Source of the DNA: Halopseudomonas xinjiangensis
GTDB lineage: Bacteria > Pseudomonadota > Gammaproteobacteria > Pseudomonadales > Pseudomonadaceae
DNA length: 64,000 bases
Direction: 5' to 3'
Assembly (NCBI GenBank): GCA_011050525.1
Contig: DRFO01000035.1
Span: 52,553-116,552, forward strand
A program made the translations under genes and the position numbers. The notes below the pieces were generated by a model, which saw nothing but the letters and a program-made list of their open reading frames with translations, had not been told where the DNA came from and ran no database searches. This document shows positions 1-8,287 of this stretch, in pieces (the first letter of the stretch is position 1; every line of letters starts with the position of its first letter).

Positions 1-485
1 GCCAGGCTTTTGGTCAACTGCACTACCCCACCCTTGCTGGCGGAATAAGCTGGCGCGGTCGGACTGCCGAAAAAGCTCATGACAGAAGCCAGGTTCACGA
101 TACAGCCCTGGCTGGCTGCCAGCAGCGCCTGGGTCGCATAGCACATCCGCATGGTGCCAACGAGGTTTACTTCAAGGGTTTTCACGAACCCTTCCTCAGT
201 GAACTCGCTTGTCCCGCGACCGACACCCGCTGCATTGACCAGCACATCCAATCTCTCAAGCCGCCCCAGGCAACTGCTCACGGCATCGGCATCCGCTACA
301 TCCAGCACAGCAAAGCGAGCCTCCTTGAGGGCCTGATCAGCGCTGCAAGCCTCGATTTCCTGTTGGGATATGCCCGTAGCCAGCACATTGCAGCCGGATT
401 TCAATAACTCGATGACAACAGCACGCCCGATACCGCTAGTACCGCCTACAACCAGCCCGTATTTACCAATCAGATCAATATTCAC
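1..485 (-). CDS. SDR-family oxidoreductase (3' part cut by window edge)
   Basis: Short-chain dehydrogenase/reductase, a soluble NAD(P)-dependent oxidoreductase; substrate unknown. About 161 N-terminal residues are visible. They show the Rossmann motif GGTSGIGR near residue 14, the NAAGVG motif of the central strand, and the catalytic Ser and Tyr-Lys region (NLASVMSFFG, then YSASKGG). Translation probably starts at the GTG at 485, which has GAGGAA about six bases upstream; no in-frame ATG lies nearby. The gene is divergent from the amidohydrolase at 701 and shares a 215-bp intergenic region with it. Context suggests a small-molecule catabolic cluster, but nothing fixes the substrate. The C-terminus lies outside the window. 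Confidence 0.85.
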   Translation of the reverse strand, partial: MNIDLIGKYGLVVGGTSGIGRAVVIELLKSGCNVLATGISQQEIEACSADQALKEARFAVLDVADADAVSSCLGRLERLDVLVNAAGVGRGTSEFTEEGFVKTLEVNLVGTMRMCYATQALLAASQGCIVNLASVMSFFGSPTAPAYSASKGGVVQLTKSL

Positions 486-634
486 ATCGATTTCCTCTTC
501 CGCACCAGGCTCGTCACGCAGCATAAATAACATACTTTCATTTATAGTTTACTTCCATTAACGCTATGGAACTAAACGGTCGATTGGAGCCTTCTCAAGT
601 GACGGCAATCGCTTCATGTTTATGGCAGCAATGC

Positions 635-663
635 TTGACTCCGCCATAAAGCTAACATATCGT
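635..663 (+). promoter_or_regulatory. candidate sigma-70 promoter for the amidohydrolase gene
   Basis: TTGACT (635-640) and TATCGT (658-663) are separated by 17 bp and lie 37 bp before the start codon at 701. The -35 matches 5 of 6 consensus bases and the -10 matches 4 of 6. The region 486-700 separates two divergent genes, so it should hold promoters for both. I could not pick out a convincing promoter for the minus-strand SDR gene. Confidence 0.4.
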
Positions 664-700
664 CAGCTCTACAAACCTAACACAGCGAATTGAGGCCCTT

Positions 701-1891
701 ATGAAAACCGTCGATTACCCTATCTATGATGTCGACCGTCATTTCTACGAGCCGCCGGAAGCTTTCCTGCGCCACTTACCCAAGGAATTTCGTAAAGACT
801 TTCAATACGTGCAGGTCAACGGTCGTACCAAGCTGGCGGTCGGCGGAGTCCTGAGCGATTACATCCCCAATCCGACCTTTGACGTGGTTGCCGCCCCTGG
901 CGCCCATGAGGACTGGTATCGCGGAAAAAACCCGGAAGGCCTGTCCCTGCGCGAGATCGGCGGCGAGCCAGTTCCCGGCGACCCAGCCTTTTTCAGCGGC
1001 GAGGCCCACCTGAAAGTCATGGACGAACAAGGTATCCACGCCGGACTCTTTCTGCCTACCCTGGCCTCGGTTATCGAAGAAAGGCTGGAGCACAAGCCAG
1101 AAGCTATCGCAGCCCTGTTTGGTGCGGTGAACCGCTGGCTGGTGGAAGACTGCGGGCTCGCGCGGGATGATCGCCTGTTCCCGGTACCCATGGTCAATCT
1201 GTTCGATGTAGACAAGGCGGTCGAGGAGCTTGATTTTCTCATCAAGTCCGGCGCCCGCGTGGTTGGCATCCGTCCTGCGCCGGTAATCGGCCTGAAAGGA
1301 GGTCGCTCTTTCGGTTTCCCTGAATTTGATCCCTTCTGGGCACGTGTCAGTGAGGCGAACATTTTTGTGGTTCTGCACGTCTCGGATTCAGGCTATGACA
1401 AGATCAACCGCTGGTGGACTGCTGGTGGCGAGGGTGAATTCCGGCCCTTTGAGAAAAACCCCTTCGCCGAAGTTCTAGACTGGATGGGAAGAGCCATTTC
1501 CGACTCCCTTACTGCTCTGATCTGTCATGGCGTGTTCGACCGCTTCCCGAATATTCGGGTCGCGTCACTCGAAAATGGTTCTGATTGGCTTGAACCTCTA
1601 CTGCTCCGGCTGGCGCTGAACTTCAAAAAGATGCCGAACGCGTTCAAACAGGATCCGGTTGAGACATTCAAGAAGCACGTCTTCGTTTCTCCTTTTTACG
1701 AAGACCCGGTCGCCAGACTCATCGAGCTGATTGGGGTGGAGCGCATTCTTTTCGGCAGCGACTGGCCGCATCCAGAAGGTCTGAAAACTCCTCTGGATTT
1801 CTTCAAGGACATCAATCATCTGAACGATGCGCAGATCAAACGGATCATGCATACCAACATGAAAGGTCTCATTGAGGGTGCTCGCGACTGA
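701..1891 (+). CDS. amidohydrolase_2 family metal-dependent hydrolase/decarboxylase
   Basis: A 396-residue TIM-barrel enzyme of the amidohydrolase_2 group, related to ACMSD and gamma-resorcylate decarboxylase. Such enzymes are cytosolic and metal-dependent and either hydrolyse or decarboxylate their substrates. Visible features are an N-terminal metal-site strand (YDVDRHFYEP), a His on a later strand (VLHVSDSGYDK), the CHGVFDRFPN loop typical of the family, and the C-terminal metal Asp in FGSDWPHPEG. Length is normal for the family. GAGG lies just before the ATG. The gene ends at a strong terminator, so it is probably monocistronic. The substrate is unknown; the nearby SDR and enoyl-CoA hydratase suggest aromatic, terpenoid or steroid catabolism. 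Confidence 0.85.
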   Translation: MKTVDYPIYDVDRHFYEPPEAFLRHLPKEFRKDFQYVQVNGRTKLAVGGVLSDYIPNPTFDVVAAPGAHEDWYRGKNPEGLSLREIGGEPVPGDPAFFSGEAHLKVMDEQGIHAGLFLPTLASVIEERLEHKPEAIAALFGAVNRWLVEDCGLARDDRLFPVPMVNLFDVDKAVEELDFLIKSGARVVGIRPAPVIGLKGGRSFGFPEFDPFWARVSEANIFVVLHVSDSGYDKINRWWTAGGEGEFRPFEKNPFAEVLDWMGRAISDSLTALICHGVFDRFPNIRVASLENGSDWLEPLLLRLALNFKKMPNAFKQDPVETFKKHVFVSPFYEDPVARLIELIGVERILFGSDWPHPEGLKTPLDFFKDINHLNDAQIKRIMHTNMKGLIEGARD

Positions 1892-1914
1892 TTGCATCAA
1901 CCTGATCAATCCTT

Positions 1915-1954
1915 AACAGGTACGGGAACAAGCTGCCCCTACCTGTTTTTTTTT
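1915..1954 (+). terminator. rho-independent terminator after the amidohydrolase
   Basis: A 12-bp stem with one mismatch (AACAGGTACGGG pairing with CCCCTACCTGTT) closes a 9-base loop and is followed directly by a run of T residues. It begins 24 bp after the amidohydrolase stop codon. It should separate that transcript from the enoyl-CoA hydratase gene at 1998, which then needs its own promoter or read-through. Confidence 0.85.
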
Positions 1955-1997
1955 GCCCATTCATGCCTCCATCTGACGAGGCGATGGAGAGATTTTC

Positions 1998-2786
1998 ATG
2001 GCCGACGATTCGCTCCTTTTGATGGAAATTCGCGATTCTATTGCCTGGGTTACCTTCAACCGACCAGGCGCACTGAACGCTCTGAATGTAGAACTTGCTG
2101 GATTATTCCTTGCGGCATGCAAAACCATTTCCAAAAGCAGCACCATCCGCGCTGTAGTGCTTCAGGGCAACGGACGCGCATTCATGGCAGGAGGCGATAT
2201 TGGCATGATGGCGGCTACGCCGGAGAGAGTGATTTCCGACCTGATAGAGCCTATGCATGAGGCACTGGCGCTCTTGGCAGAGATTGACGCTCCCGTGCTC
2301 GCCTCTGTAAAAGGTGCGGTTGCCGGGGCGGGAGTAAGCATGATGCTGGCCGCCGATCTGACGATAGCGAGTGAAACCACCAGAATCAACACGGCTTATT
2401 CCCGAATTGGAGCAAGCGGAGACTTGGGCATAACCTGGACGTTACCGCGCGTCGTTGGGCTTGGCAGGGCAATGGATCTTATGCTCAGACCCAGAACCCT
2501 TGATGCAACTGAGGCCCTGGCGCTCGGCATGGTCGGCTCAGTCGTCTCCGAGAAGGACCTGCAAAAGAGCACTGTCGATGTCGCGACCCAACTGGCCGCT
2601 GGCCCGGTAAAAGCGTTTGGTCATATTCGTCGTTTGCTCAGACAGGGCATGACGCAAAGCTTTAATAGACAACTGGTTATGGAAGCCGCCGCGTTCAATG
2701 AGTGCCTGGCTAGTGAAGAAATGATAACGGCATTGAACGCTTTTCTGGAGAAGAAGCCTCGCCAGGTGCATGACGCAGACGGGTGA
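1998..2786 (+). CDS. enoyl-CoA hydratase/isomerase family protein
   Basis: A 262-residue crotonase-fold protein, the usual length for enoyl-CoA hydratases and isomerases acting on acyl-CoA thioesters in the cytosol. The CoA-binding and oxyanion-hole segments are visible: AFMAGGDIGMM near residue 60 and KGAVAGAGVSMMLAADLTIA near residue 105. The second oxyanion segment is followed by the region that carries the catalytic Glu in hydratases (TAYSRIGASGDLG). Here the aligned residue appears to be Gly or Ser rather than Glu, so an isomerase, a hydrolase or another crotonase activity is possible. GGAGAG lies about 8 bp before the ATG. The gene follows the amidohydrolase on the same strand but lies beyond a terminator. 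Confidence 0.85.
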   Translation: MADDSLLLMEIRDSIAWVTFNRPGALNALNVELAGLFLAACKTISKSSTIRAVVLQGNGRAFMAGGDIGMMAATPERVISDLIEPMHEALALLAEIDAPVLASVKGAVAGAGVSMMLAADLTIASETTRINTAYSRIGASGDLGITWTLPRVVGLGRAMDLMLRPRTLDATEALALGMVGSVVSEKDLQKSTVDVATQLAAGPVKAFGHIRRLLRQGMTQSFNRQLVMEAAAFNECLASEEMITALNAFLEKKPRQVHDADG

Positions 2787-2900
2787 TTATTAGTAAAACC
2801 CTGGACTCAAGAGCGCCAACACGGCGAGCTCGCTTTGGGGAAAACCATTTTGAAGCCCTACTCAACGATGAGTGATTAGCGCTTCACTGACATCACATCC

Positions 2901-3034
2901 GTGAACCATATAGGTCTCTGAGGTTCACGATGGCGCGTCACACTGGCGGGTAGTCATGGAAAACCCCGCAGCTGTAACCGCACCAGCACTTCACGCTCTC
3001 ATCTGCCCAACCGCAAGCCTGGAGACCGGCGACA
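2901..3034 (+). promoter_or_regulatory. cobalamin-riboswitch-like sequence, probably a remnant or chance match
   Basis: Two blocks resemble the cobalamin riboswitch core in the right order. CCCCGCAGCTGTAACCGC (2964-2981) resembles the CCGCAACTGTAA box, and AAGCCTGGAGACCGGC (3015-3030) resembles the AAGCCAGGAGACC box. A GTGAACC/GGTTCAC stem (2901-2907 with 2922-2928) lies upstream. The intervening GCCACTG and GGGAAGG elements and the upstream GGGAA..GGTG element are missing, and no plus-strand gene follows. The second block overlaps the end of fdsD on the other strand, so coding constraint may explain it. Confidence 0.25.
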
Positions 3035-3212
3035 GCTGTTCTCCGTCTTCAGCAGCGTAGGCAACAAGCTGCTCTTTCATGCTGCGCGCCCAGAATTTCT
3101 TCAGATGCCCCGCCACCACTGTCGCCGCTTGGTGTTCGTCGCCGTGGTGGAGGTTATTGGCACTGATCTGGTTGACCATCTTGATCAGGTTCTGCAACTG
3201 CTGGTCACTCAC
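2991..3212 (-). CDS. fdsD: formate dehydrogenase subunit delta
   Basis: A small 73-residue protein at the end of the fds operon, matching the FdsD family by position, size and look (NLIKMVNQISAN near the start, a KKFWARSMKEQL core and LSPVSRLAV near the end). FdsD is required for, or supports, activity of the cytosolic molybdenum NAD-dependent formate dehydrogenase; its exact role in maturation is not settled. It starts at a GTG at 3212 that overlaps the fdsA stop codon (GTGA), with GGAG 8-10 bp upstream. This arrangement implies translational coupling. No catalytic motif is visible. Confidence 0.8.
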   Translation of the reverse strand: MSDQQLQNLIKMVNQISANNLHHGDEHQAATVVAGHLKKFWARSMKEQLVAYAAEDGEQLSPVSRLAVGQMRA

Positions 3213-6103
3213 GACAGATTCTCCTGAGCGGGTGCGCTATCGACAGGCTGTTTCAGATAGTGCTGCTGACGCTTGTCAGACGCCTGGAACGCTTCCTGCC
3301 ATTTCGAAGGCTGAGACACCTTTTCGACCTGGACAGCCGTCACCTTGTACTCCGGACAGTTGGTTGCCCAGTCGGAGTTATCCGTCGTGATCACGTTGGC
3401 GCCGCTGCCAGGATGGTGGAACGTCGTAAACACCACGCCCGGCAACATCCGATCGCTTATCTTTGCCCGCAACACGGTCTGTCCAGCGCGACTGGAAATA
3501 CCTAGCCAATCGCCTTCGTGTACGCCGCGCAATTCGGCATCGCTGGGGTGGAGTTCCAGCACGTCTTCCTCATGCCAGAGCTTATTGTCGGTGCGACGGG
3601 TTTGAGCGCCGACGTTGTACTGGCTGAGTATGCGCCCGGTGGTCAGTAGCAGCGGGAAGCGCCGGTTGGTGCGCTCCTCGGTTGCCAGATATTCGGTGAC
3701 GGCGAAATTGCCCTTGCCGATGGGGAAGTCAACCATGTGCATGGTGGGTGTACCGTCCGGGAAGGAATCGTTGCACGGCCACTGAATGCTGCCCATTTCT
3801 TCCAGTCTGTCGTAGCTGAGTCCGGTAAAGGTCGGCGTCAGCAAGGCGATTTCATCCATGATTTCGGAAGGATGGTTGTAATGCATGGGGTAGCCCAAGG
3901 CGTTGGCCAGGTCTACGGTTACTTCCCAGTCTTCCTTGCCGGCTACCGGCGGCATCACCTTGCGCACGCGATTGATTCGGCGCTCGGCGTTGGTAAAGGT
4001 GCCGTTCTTTTCCAGAAAGGTGGAGCCCGGCAGCAATACGTGGGCGAACTTGGCCGTTTCATTAAGGAAGATGTCCTGCACGATCAGGCAGTCCAGCGAC
4101 CTCAGTGCGGCTTCGACATGATGCGTGTTGGGATCGGACTGGGCAATGTCCTCCCCCTGCACATACATCGCCTTGAATGTGCCGGCGATGGCCGCATCGA
4201 ACATGTTGGGGATACGCAGGCCGGGCTCATTGTCCAGCTTGACGCCCCAGACCTTCTCGAACTTGCTGCGGATCGCGTCGTCCGCCACGTGCTGATAGCC
4301 CGGCAGTTCATGGGGGAAGGAGCCCATGTCGCACGAGCCCTGAACGTTGTTCTGACCCCGCAGAGGATTCACGCCCACGCCTTCTCGGCCGATGTTGCCG
4401 GTGGACATGGCCAGGTTGGCAATGCCCATGACCATCGTCGAGCCCTGGCTGTGTTCGGTAACGCCCAGCCCGTAATAGATCGCACCATTGCCAGCGGTGG
4501 CATATTCGCGGGCCGCGCGGCGAACATCTGCGGCGGGAACGCCAGTCACCGCTTCCATGGCTTCGGGTGAGTTGCGCTGTTCGCTGATAAATTCGCGCCA
4601 GGTGTTATAGGCCTTCACGTCACAGCGGCTGTCGATAAAGGCCTTGTCTTCCAGACCTTCGGTGACGACTACATGGGCCAGCGAGTTGATCAGCGCCACG
4701 TTGGTGCCTGGGCGCAGCGGCAGGTGCATGGTTTCGCCGGCGTGTGGCGTTTTCAGCAGGTCGATTCGCCGCGGGTCTGCCACGATCAGCTTGGCGCCCT
4801 GGCGTAGACGCTTGCGCATCATGCTGGCGAATACCGGGTGCGCGTCGGTAGGGTTGGCGCCAATCACCAGGATGGTGTCAGCCTTCATCACTGAATCGAA
4901 GGTCTGGGTACCTGCGGATTCGCCCATGGTGGTCTTCAGACCATAGCCTGTGGGGGAATGGCAGACGCGGGCGCAGGTGTCGGTATTGTTATTGCCAAAT
5001 GCCGCGCGAATAAGCTTCTGTACCAGGTAGGTTTCTTCATTGGTACAGCGCGAAGACGTGATACCGCCGATGCTCTCGCGTCCGTGCTTGGCCTGGATCT
5101 CCTTCAGGCGCCGCGCAGAAAAGGCGATGGCTTCCTCCCAGGAGACCGCGCGCCAGGGCTGATCGATGGTCTCGCGAATCATCGGCTCCTTGATGCGATC
5201 CTTGTGCGTGGCATAGCCGAACGCAAAGCGTCCCTTGACGCAGGAGTGGCCCTGGTTAGCATCGCCACCTTTATAGGGCACCATGCGTATCAGTTGATCG
5301 CCCTTCATTTCGGCCTTGAAGGAACAGCCGACACCGCAATAGGCGCAGGTGGTGACCACACTGTGTTCAGGCTGACCGGCTTCGATTACGCTCTTTTCCA
5401 TCAGGGTCGAAGTCGGGCAGGCCTGCACACAGGCGCCGCAGGAGACGCATTCCGACGCCATGAAACCATCGTCCTGACTGGCGGCCACCTTGGAGTCAAA
5501 GCCGCGGCCATCGATAGTCAGGGCAAAGGTACCCTGGACCTCTTCACAGGCCCGCACACAGCGCGAGCAGACGATGCACTTGCTGGGGTCGAAACTGAAA
5601 TAGGGGTTGGAGTCGTCGGTTTTTGCGTGCAGGTGGTTTTCACCGTCAAAGCCATAGCGCACTTCCCGCAGACCCACCGCGCCTGCCACATCCTGCAACT
5701 CGCAGTTACCGTTGGCCGGACAGGTCAGACAATCCAGCGGGTGGTCGGAAATGTAAAGCTCCATGATGTTGCGGCGTAGCTTGCCGAGTTTGCCGTTCTG
5801 CGTCGTTACGCTCATGCCCTCGGCGGCGGGTGTGGTGCAAGAGGCCGGGTAACCCCGACGGCCTTCGATCTGCACCGCGCAGAGACGACAGGAGCCAAAG
5901 GCTTCCAGGTTGTCGGAGGCGCACAGCTTGGGAATATTGATACCTGCAAGCGCAGCAGCGCGCAGTACCGAGGTGCCTTCCGGCACACTGATCTCCACGC
6001 CGTCGATGCTCAGCGAGACCAGAGTTTCAGACAAGCGTGCGGGGGTGCCGTAGTCCCTGTCTGGATCAAGGGCAACCTTACCGGGTTCGAAATAATGCAC
6101 CAT
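3209..6103 (-). CDS. fdsA: NAD-dependent formate dehydrogenase, catalytic alpha subunit
   Basis: A 964-residue molybdenum bis-MGD subunit that oxidises formate to CO2 in the cytosol and passes electrons through iron-sulfur clusters to FdsB and NAD. In order it has an N-terminal 2Fe-2S ferredoxin domain (Cys residues in CASDNLEAFGSCRLC), a His-Cys3 cluster (HPLDCLTCPANGNC), two 4Fe-4S motifs (CIVCSRCVRAC and CVSCGACVQAC), the 4Fe-4S site of the molybdopterin domain (CAYCGVGC), and the molybdenum-ligand region DTCARVCHSP. The enzyme uses Cys, not selenocysteine. The start chosen is the ATG at 6103, preceded by GTGGAGG; the 31 residues upstream in the same frame look non-coding. It follows fdsB by 17 bp. 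Confidence 0.95.
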   Translation of the reverse strand: MVHYFEPGKVALDPDRDYGTPARLSETLVSLSIDGVEISVPEGTSVLRAAALAGINIPKLCASDNLEAFGSCRLCAVQIEGRRGYPASCTTPAAEGMSVTTQNGKLGKLRRNIMELYISDHPLDCLTCPANGNCELQDVAGAVGLREVRYGFDGENHLHAKTDDSNPYFSFDPSKCIVCSRCVRACEEVQGTFALTIDGRGFDSKVAASQDDGFMASECVSCGACVQACPTSTLMEKSVIEAGQPEHSVVTTCAYCGVGCSFKAEMKGDQLIRMVPYKGGDANQGHSCVKGRFAFGYATHKDRIKEPMIRETIDQPWRAVSWEEAIAFSARRLKEIQAKHGRESIGGITSSRCTNEETYLVQKLIRAAFGNNNTDTCARVCHSPTGYGLKTTMGESAGTQTFDSVMKADTILVIGANPTDAHPVFASMMRKRLRQGAKLIVADPRRIDLLKTPHAGETMHLPLRPGTNVALINSLAHVVVTEGLEDKAFIDSRCDVKAYNTWREFISEQRNSPEAMEAVTGVPAADVRRAAREYATAGNGAIYYGLGVTEHSQGSTMVMGIANLAMSTGNIGREGVGVNPLRGQNNVQGSCDMGSFPHELPGYQHVADDAIRSKFEKVWGVKLDNEPGLRIPNMFDAAIAGTFKAMYVQGEDIAQSDPNTHHVEAALRSLDCLIVQDIFLNETAKFAHVLLPGSTFLEKNGTFTNAERRINRVRKVMPPVAGKEDWEVTVDLANALGYPMHYNHPSEIMDEIALLTPTFTGLSYDRLEEMGSIQWPCNDSFPDGTPTMHMVDFPIGKGNFAVTEYLATEERTNRRFPLLLTTGRILSQYNVGAQTRRTDNKLWHEEDVLELHPSDAELRGVHEGDWLGISSRAGQTVLRAKISDRMLPGVVFTTFHHPGSGANVITTDNSDWATNCPEYKVTAVQVEKVSQPSKWQEAFQASDKRQQHYLKQPVDSAPAQENLS

Positions 6104-6120
6104 ATCGTGCCTCCACTCTG

Positions 6121-7671
6121 TCAGGCTTGCAGATCTTCGGGAAAGTGCTTCATGACGCTCTGGACCGGGAACGGCGTCATGCCGCCCATAGCACACAAAG
6201 AACCATCAACCATGGTCTCGCACAGCTCGGTGAGCAGCTCGAGATTAGCCTCGCGGTTTTCACCGGCGCGAATCCGGTCTATCACTTCGACGCCCCGTAC
6301 CGCGCCGATTCGGCAGGGAGTGCATTTGCCACAGGATTCAACGGTGCAGAATTCCATGGCAAAGCGGGCCTGCTCGCCCATATCGACCGTGTCATCGAAC
6401 ATCACCACACCGCCGTGACCCACCACGCCACCGAAGGCTGCATAGGCTTCGTAATCTATCGGCGTATCCCATTGGCTGGCTGGCAGGTAGGCACCCAGCG
6501 GGCCGCCTACCTGCACAGCGCGAACTGGCCGACCACTGAAGGTGCCGCCGCCAAAGCTTTCCATCAGCTCGTTCAGCGTAATGCCGAAGGCGAGCTCGAT
6601 CAGCCCGCCGCGCCGGACGTTACCCGCCAGCTGCAGCGCCAGCGTACCCCTGGAACGGCCCATCCCGTATTCGGCATAAGCGGCGCCGCCCTGGTCAAGA
6701 ATGAACGGGATGGCCGCCAGGGAAAGAACGTTATTAACCACCGTAGGCTTGCCGAACAAACCCTGGATCGCCGGAAGCGGCGGCTTGGCGCGCACCATGC
6801 CGCGCTTGCCTTCGAGACTGTCCAGCAAGGAAGTCTCTTCGCCACAGATGTAAGCGCCAGCAGCGAGGCGCACCTCAAGATCGAAATGACGGCCACTCCT
6901 GGCTACGTTCGCACCCAGAAAACCAGCTGCATAGGCGCGCTCCAGCGCCAGCTTGAACAGGCGATGGGCCACTGGATATTCGGACCGCAGATAGACATAA
7001 CCCTGACTGGCACCAACCGCCAGCCCAGCGATAGTCATACCCTCGATCAGCATATAAGGATCACATTCCATCACCAGACGGTCAGCGAAGGTCCCCGAAT
7101 CGCCTTCATCAGCGTTGCAGACGATGTATTTCTGACCCTGCGGCTCATCCAGCACCGTCTGCCATTTGATGCCGGTGGGGAACGCCGCCCCGCCACGTCC
7201 ACGCAGACCAGACCCTTTCACCTCATTTACAATCGCCTGTGGCGCGAGCGCGAGCGCTTTTTTCAGCCCGCGGAAGCCCCGGTGGGCCTGGTAATCATCC
7301 AGCGACAAGGGATCGGTGATACCAATGCGGGAGAAGGTCAATCGCTGCTGTTTTTGCAGATAAGGAATCGCGTCGGTGAGCCCTTGCGCCAGGGGGTGCG
7401 CCAGCGGATGCGGATGCCCGCCCTCGAGCAAGCCGGCCTCGACCAGCGAGCGGACGTCTTCTGGCTCCACCGGACCGTAGGCCATGCGTCCATCGGCAGT
7501 GTCAATTTCGACCAGCGGCTCAAGCCAGAACAACCCGCGCGAACCATTACGGACAATTTCCAACTCGGTGCCCAGACCAGCGGCCTCGCTGCTCAGAGCC
7601 GCGACGACCTGATCGGCGCCCATTGCCAGAGCAGTGGTATCGCAGGGAACGTACAGTTTCACCGCCATCAT
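6121..7671 (-). CDS. fdsB: NAD-dependent formate dehydrogenase, beta subunit (NuoF-like)
   Basis: A 516-residue flavoprotein related to NuoF. It takes electrons from the FdsA clusters and reduces NAD through FMN. An N-terminal thioredoxin-like segment of about 100 residues precedes the NuoF core. The core has the Gly-rich nucleotide-binding stretch (GSGLRGRGGAAFPTG near residue 175), the FMN region (CNADEGDSGTF), the ICGEETSLLDSLEG motif, an SLBB-type stretch and a C-terminal 4Fe-4S site (ESCGKCTPCRIG). The start codon overlaps the fdsG stop and has CTGGAG upstream, so the pair is probably translationally coupled. Confidence 0.95.
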   Translation of the reverse strand: MMAVKLYVPCDTTALAMGADQVVAALSSEAAGLGTELEIVRNGSRGLFWLEPLVEIDTADGRMAYGPVEPEDVRSLVEAGLLEGGHPHPLAHPLAQGLTDAIPYLQKQQRLTFSRIGITDPLSLDDYQAHRGFRGLKKALALAPQAIVNEVKGSGLRGRGGAAFPTGIKWQTVLDEPQGQKYIVCNADEGDSGTFADRLVMECDPYMLIEGMTIAGLAVGASQGYVYLRSEYPVAHRLFKLALERAYAAGFLGANVARSGRHFDLEVRLAAGAYICGEETSLLDSLEGKRGMVRAKPPLPAIQGLFGKPTVVNNVLSLAAIPFILDQGGAAYAEYGMGRSRGTLALQLAGNVRRGGLIELAFGITLNELMESFGGGTFSGRPVRAVQVGGPLGAYLPASQWDTPIDYEAYAAFGGVVGHGGVVMFDDTVDMGEQARFAMEFCTVESCGKCTPCRIGAVRGVEVIDRIRAGENREANLELLTELCETMVDGSLCAMGGMTPFPVQSVMKHFPEDLQA

Positions 7672-8210
7672 TTCAGCTCCAGTGTAGAGGTGGTCAAGCG
7701 GTCAACCAGACGGTCGAACTTGGCTGGCGTCATACGGCCATGGATATCGTCGCCCACGCGAATGGAGGGTGCACAGGCACAATTGCCCAGACAATAAACC
7801 GGCTCGAGGGTTAACTCGTTATCCCGGCTGGTCTGATGGTAGTCCACCCCCAGGCTGGCCTTGATGTGGCTTTCCAGTTGCCGCCCGCCCATCGCCTGAC
7901 AGGCTTCGGCACGGCATACATGCAGCACATTGCTACCCACAGGATGCGAGCGAAAATGATGATAAAAGGTAATCACTCCATGCACTTCCGCCCGGGTCTG
8001 GCGCAACGCCTCGGCGATAATGGGTACGGCGGCGTCAGGGATATAGCCAAAGCGGTCCTGAATGGCGTGCAATATCGGCAGCATCGCCCCCGGGATGTGC
8101 TTGAGCGCGTCGACTTCCAGCTGGATCGAAGCTGGCGTCCATTCATCGAAGCAGGCTTTCCCGCTAGCACGTCCTGATTGAGTATTTTGCTGTAACATAT
8201 GCATAACCAT
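7668..8210 (-). CDS. fdsG: NAD-dependent formate dehydrogenase, gamma subunit (NuoE-like)
   Basis: A 180-residue NuoE-like 2Fe-2S protein, first gene of the fdsGBA-D operon. The helical N-terminal domain (PILHAIQDRFGYIP, EVHGVITFYHHF) is followed by a thioredoxin-like domain with four Cys ligands in CRAEACQAMGG and CLGNCACAP. It carries electrons within the diaphorase part of the enzyme. The start is uncertain: ATG codons at 8210, 8204 and 8198 are all in frame and none has a strong ribosome-binding site. The family sequence begins only after this stretch. The gene is divergent from the ModE-like regulator at 8288. Confidence 0.92.
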   Translation of the reverse strand: MVMHMLQQNTQSGRASGKACFDEWTPASIQLEVDALKHIPGAMLPILHAIQDRFGYIPDAAVPIIAEALRQTRAEVHGVITFYHHFRSHPVGSNVLHVCRAEACQAMGGRQLESHIKASLGVDYHQTSRDNELTLEPVYCLGNCACAPSIRVGDDIHGRMTPAKFDRLVDRLTTSTLELK

Positions 8211-8287
8211 TCTTATTAAAATTCAAGTTTGATAGGCTGTAGCCCTGAAAATATCACTAAGCCTTCCCACAACAAATAAGAAACAAA
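8211..8287. promoter_or_regulatory. divergent control region between fdsG and its likely regulator
   Basis: This 77-bp AT-rich gap must hold promoters for both the fds operon and the regulator gene. It contains the inverted repeat GGCT-GT-AGCC at 8235-8244, inside a longer imperfect dyad running from GATAGG to AAATATC. That is a plausible operator, but one dyad in one sequence is weak evidence. I see no clear sigma-54 site. Confidence 0.35.

Noticed and set aside
3209..6103. Possible selenocysteine in the formate dehydrogenase active site
   Set aside because: The active-site position is an ordinary Cys codon and there is no in-frame TGA.
6037..7797. 586-codon open frame on the plus strand opposite fdsB
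   Set aside because: It is antisense to clear fdsB and fdsG coding sequence, has no ribosome-binding site and no recognisable motif; long antisense frames are common in GC-rich coding DNA.
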